Source: JBKCUI01 sp052161605
GTDB taxonomy: Bacteria > Planctomycetota > Planctomycetia > Pirellulales > Pirellulaceae
Direction: 5' to 3' (one strand)
Length of the DNA stretch: 64,000 bases
NCBI GenBank assembly: GCA_052161605.1
Contig: CP197409.1
Below are positions 61,560 through 64,000 of this stretch, one piece after another (position 1 is the first letter of the stretch; the number at the start of each line of letters is the position of its first letter). The translations under genes were made by a program, and so were the position numbers. The notes beneath the pieces are model-generated. The model was given only the letters and a program-made list of their open reading frames with translations, made no database searches and was not told the origin of the DNA.

Positions 61560-61928
61560 CTAGCCATCAACTGAGTATCGTTGCAAGTCTTCCAGATCCA
61601 CAAATTCCAGCGTAGAGATGTGTGTCGATTCCAGGACAATCTTCGGAGCGACCCCTGCTTCAAAGGCTTCTTTCCAGCGTAGAACGCAGAGACACCATCG
61701 ATCCCCAGCTTTTAGTCCGGGGAAATGGAACTGTGGGAGCGGGGTCGTCAGGTCATTGCCTCGCGACTTGGAGAATTGCAAAAACTCGTCGGTCATGATA
61801 CCGCAGACTAGATGCAGGCCTACGTCGTCGGCTCCCGATCGACAACAACCGTCTCGAAAAAAGCCTGTCATGGGATCTGTTGAGCAATCTTGAAGTGCTT
61901 GTCCCAGGACGTTTTTGTCGCTTGTCAT
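61560..61928 (-). CDS. DUF2237-family protein
   Basis: ATG 61928 is preferred because GGAGAAGAG precedes it; two ATGs upstream are in the same frame. The 122-residue protein has the DUF2237 signature KNVLGQALQDCSTDPMTGFF, then GCCRSGADDVGLHLVCG, TDEFLQFSKSRGND and LKAGDRWCLC. All conserved Cys, the Arg-Gly-Asn-Asp block and the His are present. No function is known for DUF2237 to my knowledge. It is cytoplasmic and monocistronic. Confidence 0.92.
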   Translation of the reverse strand: MTSDKNVLGQALQDCSTDPMTGFFRDGCCRSGADDVGLHLVCGIMTDEFLQFSKSRGNDLTTPLPQFHFPGLKAGDRWCLCVLRWKEAFEAGVAPKIVLESTHISTLEFVDLEDLQRYSVDG

Positions 61929-62097
61929 ACAACTCTTCTCCATAAGGGGCAACGTAGTTTCTCGGTGACTATGTGTTTCGCATTAGCGCGATTAAATTGG
62001 GAAACACAAAGGGCCGATGACTACCGCTATCGAAACCGCCATGTGTGTGTCGACGATTTCGAACCCTATCCTACCATTTTTCGAAACAAGGAAACTA

Positions 62098-62127
62098 CAG
62101 GGGTGAAAATATCATGTTTCACCCCTG
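62098..62127 (-). terminator. Hairpin downstream of the GXGXG gene
   Basis: CAGGGGTGAAA (62098-62108) and TTTCACCCCTG (62117-62127) form a perfect 11-base stem with an ATATCATG loop, 18 bases after the stop codon on the minus strand. The U-tract is weak, so the hairpin may work both ways. Confidence 0.6.
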
Positions 62128-62144
62128 AGCTAGCTTATTTACAA

Positions 62145-62801
62145 TTAAACAACTGGACGGAAAAGTCGAAACTCTTTACCAGTCGACTTAATGCCGGCCT
62201 TTAGCATTAAAAGCCCGATTTTCAACTTGTCTGGCTCTCGCATACGGAACTCTTCTACATGCGAGCTCACCGAGACCGGCTCGCCACGCACGAAAATCGA
62301 GCCGCCTATCATTCCTTTGCCCATCTCGGGACCGACCGTCCCTCCCACGACGATGTTTCCGTCTGTCATGCCCATCCCCAGCAGGCAACCTACATTTCCG
62401 CGAATCAAGATGTCGGCACCTTGCAACCCAAATCCGGCCCTGTTTCTCGCGTTTCCGTAAACGGTAATCAAACCGCCTCGTCCCATGGCACCCAAGTAAT
62501 CACCGGCGTTTTGCTTAACCACAATGGAGCCGGAATGAAGCGAATGCCCTAAAAAATCTCCAGCACAACCATCTACTACAACGTCACCAACGCCGTAGGA
62601 CATAAACGAAAAATCTCCGATCGAGCCAGCCAACGAAAGGGTCCCTGGAGAACGAACCCCAGCACCGACATAGTCTTCCCCGCTAAGACCTGCAATCTTG
62701 ACTTCGAAGCCTTCCTCGCTTGGCTCTTCGAGGGAGTTCAGATAACTTACCAAGTTTCGCGATGCAGCTGTCTTAAGGTTGAATTCTATCGGGTGTGGCA
62801 C
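62145..62801 (-). CDS. Stand-alone glutamate-synthase GXGXG-domain protein (GltB C-terminal/FwdC-like)
   Basis: GTG 62801 is chosen because AGGAAG lies six bases upstream, while the ATG at 62852 has no such site. The 218-residue protein is a right-handed beta-helix with repeats of G-x-x-x-G-x-x-x-G type: VGAGVRSPGTLSLAGSIG, GAMGRGGLITVYGNARNR, GLQGADILIRGNVG, and GMTDGNIVVGGTVGPEMG. This is the C-terminal GXGXG domain of glutamate synthase alpha, also seen in the archaeal FwdC-type subunits of formylmethanofuran dehydrogenase. Without the other domains it cannot make glutamate alone. Hairpins flank the gene on both sides. Confidence 0.85.
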   Translation of the reverse strand: MPHPIEFNLKTAASRNLVSYLNSLEEPSEEGFEVKIAGLSGEDYVGAGVRSPGTLSLAGSIGDFSFMSYGVGDVVVDGCAGDFLGHSLHSGSIVVKQNAGDYLGAMGRGGLITVYGNARNRAGFGLQGADILIRGNVGCLLGMGMTDGNIVVGGTVGPEMGKGMIGGSIFVRGEPVSVSSHVEEFRMREPDKLKIGLLMLKAGIKSTGKEFRLFRPVV

Positions 62802-62820
62802 AGCGCACTTCCTAAATCTT

Positions 62821-62851
62821 TGATCACCCCAGACCGTGTCAGGGGTGATCA
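62821..62851. promoter_or_regulatory. Perfect inverted repeat upstream of the GXGXG gene
   Basis: TGATCACCCC (62821-62830) and GGGGTGATCA (62842-62851) flank 11 bases. It lies 19-50 bases upstream of the GTG start and could be an operator or a leader hairpin. Its CACCCC/GGGGTGA core resembles the hairpin at 62098-62127. Confidence 0.55.
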
Positions 62852-63018
62852 TGGAAAGTCATTGGAGAGGTTGAATTTCTCCATTTTAGCCCAGTTATTG
62901 AACCTGCCCAGTGAGAAGATCCCCCCAAATCGGTGGTAGATCGAGTAAGATGGGGCAATGTTACGCAAATTTTCTATGATCGCCCCCGATAATTCTTGTT
63001 CAAAAACCGAATTTGCCC

Positions 63019-64000
63019 ATGACTGAGTTTTCTCCAGAATCGGAACCGGCTACTACCAATCAGAGTCCGGAATCCGAGCACCAAGCTCCGGTTGGCCAGC
63101 CTTCGCAATTCGCCCCTGCTGCCACTCCCCCGACACCGACTCGCGAGCTGTTTCAAAACGCAATCGCAGAGATCAACAAGATTTTCGTTGGCCAGGACGA
63201 GCTGATTTTGACATCGATGGTGGCGTTGTTTTCGGGAGGCCACGTTCTTATCGAGGGGGTGCCAGGACTGGGGAAGACGTTGTTCGTTCGAACACTCGGG
63301 CATGTCCTGGGATGTCAGTTTGGTCGGATCCAATTTACCGCCGACCTGATGCCGTCAGACATCACCGGGGCCCCCATTTTGGATTTGAAAACGCAAGACT
63401 TTCGTTTCCGGCCGGGCCCCGTGTTTACTCAGTTCCTTTTGGCGGACGAAATCAACCGATCACCAGCTAAGACGCATGCGGCATTGCTGGAGATTATGCA
63501 GGAGTATCGAGTGACCATCGATGGTGTTAGCCACGAGGTGCCTCGCCCGTTTTTGGTCATGGCGACACAAAATCCCGTGGAAAGTGAAGGCACGTACTCA
63601 CTACCGGAGGCCCAGCTCGATCGATTTATGTTCAAAGCGATGGTCAACTATCCTGCGGAGTCGGATGAGGCTCGAGTTTTGGAGCTGCATTCGCGGCAAA
63701 TCGATCTCGCCAAGGTGCTCCGCGATGAAGTCAAGCAGATTGCAGACGCAGACTTGATCCAGAGCACGATTCGGAACAACGCTTCGGTTTTGGTCGAGCC
63801 TAAGCTTTTGAACTACATCAACAAAATTGTCCGTGCCACTCGATCATGGCCAGCCTTTCACTTAGGAGCATCCCCTCGGGCAGGCATTGCACTCATGCAA
63901 GGTGCCAGAGCTCTGGCCGCGTTTCGAGGCCGAAACTTTGCAGTACCCGATGATGTCGCAGAGCTCGTTTTGCCCGCTCTTCGTCATCGCATCACGCTCA
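63019..64000 (+). CDS. MoxR-family AAA+ ATPase (partial, runs off the window)
   Basis: The frame opens at ATG 63019 and is uninterrupted to the window end, so only about 327 residues are seen. After a Pro/Ser/Ala-rich N-tail (about 1-40) comes the AAA+ domain: Walker A GVPGLGKT (about residue 79), Walker B-like FLLADEINRSPAKTHAALLE, sensor MATQNPVESEGTYSLPEAQLDRF, and the lid with SPRAGIALMQGARALAAF. MoxR ATPases are chaperones that activate metal-dependent or membrane-associated complexes, often next to DUF58 and VWA genes, which would lie beyond the window edge. Confidence 0.95.
   Translation, partial: MTEFSPESEPATTNQSPESEHQAPVGQPSQFAPAATPPTPTRELFQNAIAEINKIFVGQDELILTSMVALFSGGHVLIEGVPGLGKTLFVRTLGHVLGCQFGRIQFTADLMPSDITGAPILDLKTQDFRFRPGPVFTQFLLADEINRSPAKTHAALLEIMQEYRVTIDGVSHEVPRPFLVMATQNPVESEGTYSLPEAQLDRFMFKAMVNYPAESDEARVLELHSRQIDLAKVLRDEVKQIADADLIQSTIRNNASVLVEPKLLNYINKIVRATRSWPAFHLGASPRAGIALMQGARALAAFRGRNFAVPDDVAELVLPALRHRITL

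Overview
The window looks like a chromosome segment from a planctomycete, most likely of the Pirellulales. The evidence is a DUF1559 protein with the planctomycete prepilin-type N-terminus (48474), an ECF sigma factor fused to a Ser/Thr kinase (28093), an SLA1-homology (SHD1-like) secreted protein (39461), a DUF1570 protein, a ribosomal protein L9 with an N-terminal extension, and many secreted proteins without obvious homologues. Base composition is moderate and genes are mostly short operons on both strands. I see no insertion sequence, prophage, CRISPR array, tRNA or rRNA.  Layout. 1-7420: tail of a methyltransferase-like gene, then a metal-efflux block: two secreted Cys-pair proteins, a double-length membrane-fusion protein and a CusA/CzcA-type RND pump. 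7580-9883: transmembrane sensor Ser/Thr kinase. 9926-10976 (minus): a small Tad/Flp pilus cluster of prepilin peptidase, a 36-residue membrane peptide and a 58-residue Flp pilin; the last two are too short for ordinary ORF calling. 11339-14916: TPR protein, sugar isomerase/epimerase, CE15-like esterase, ECF sigma factor and a soluble zinc-finger anti-sigma factor. 15228-20231: three large planctomycete-type secreted or lipoprotein genes of unknown role. 20325-29900: housekeeping and redox genes (folD, sulfite reductase, ftsY, SEC-C/TPR protein, tsaE, sigma-kinase fusion, ferredoxin). 30101-31980: PhnZ-like oxygenase with a DUF5690 membrane protein. 33249-36593: groES and rplY-pth-rpsF-ssb-rplI. 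36890-47737: isomerase, guaB, SHD1 protein, a very large BNR/VPS10-like protein, a cysteine-synthase-like enzyme and ilvB. 48474-50995: DUF1559 gene, small lipoprotein and an unknown secreted protein, the first two each ending in a strong intrinsic terminator. 51073-52887: gamma-glutamyltransferase.  The part most likely to be an undescribed system is 53499-59645, a tightly packed five-gene operon: an AstE/DoeB-type zinc deacylase, an MFS transporter, an enolase-superfamily enzyme, an M81 (MlrC-type) metallohydrolase and a second enolase-superfamily enzyme. Together they look like uptake and stepwise breakdown of an acylated, chiral carboxylate or amide. A cluster of four related hairpins and a paired GTATAC element lie upstream. 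The window ends with a SelL-like redox protein, a LON-domain protein, DUF2237, a stand-alone glutamate-synthase GXGXG-domain protein flanked by two hairpins, and the start of a MoxR ATPase.  Several intergenic regions carry small repeated hairpin sequences (families near 14917/36777, 23065/41118 and 53015). Calls rest on reading the translations and DNA by eye; no database search was run. Start codons were moved from the longest ORF where a ribosome-binding site or signal peptide argued for it, and these changes are stated per gene.
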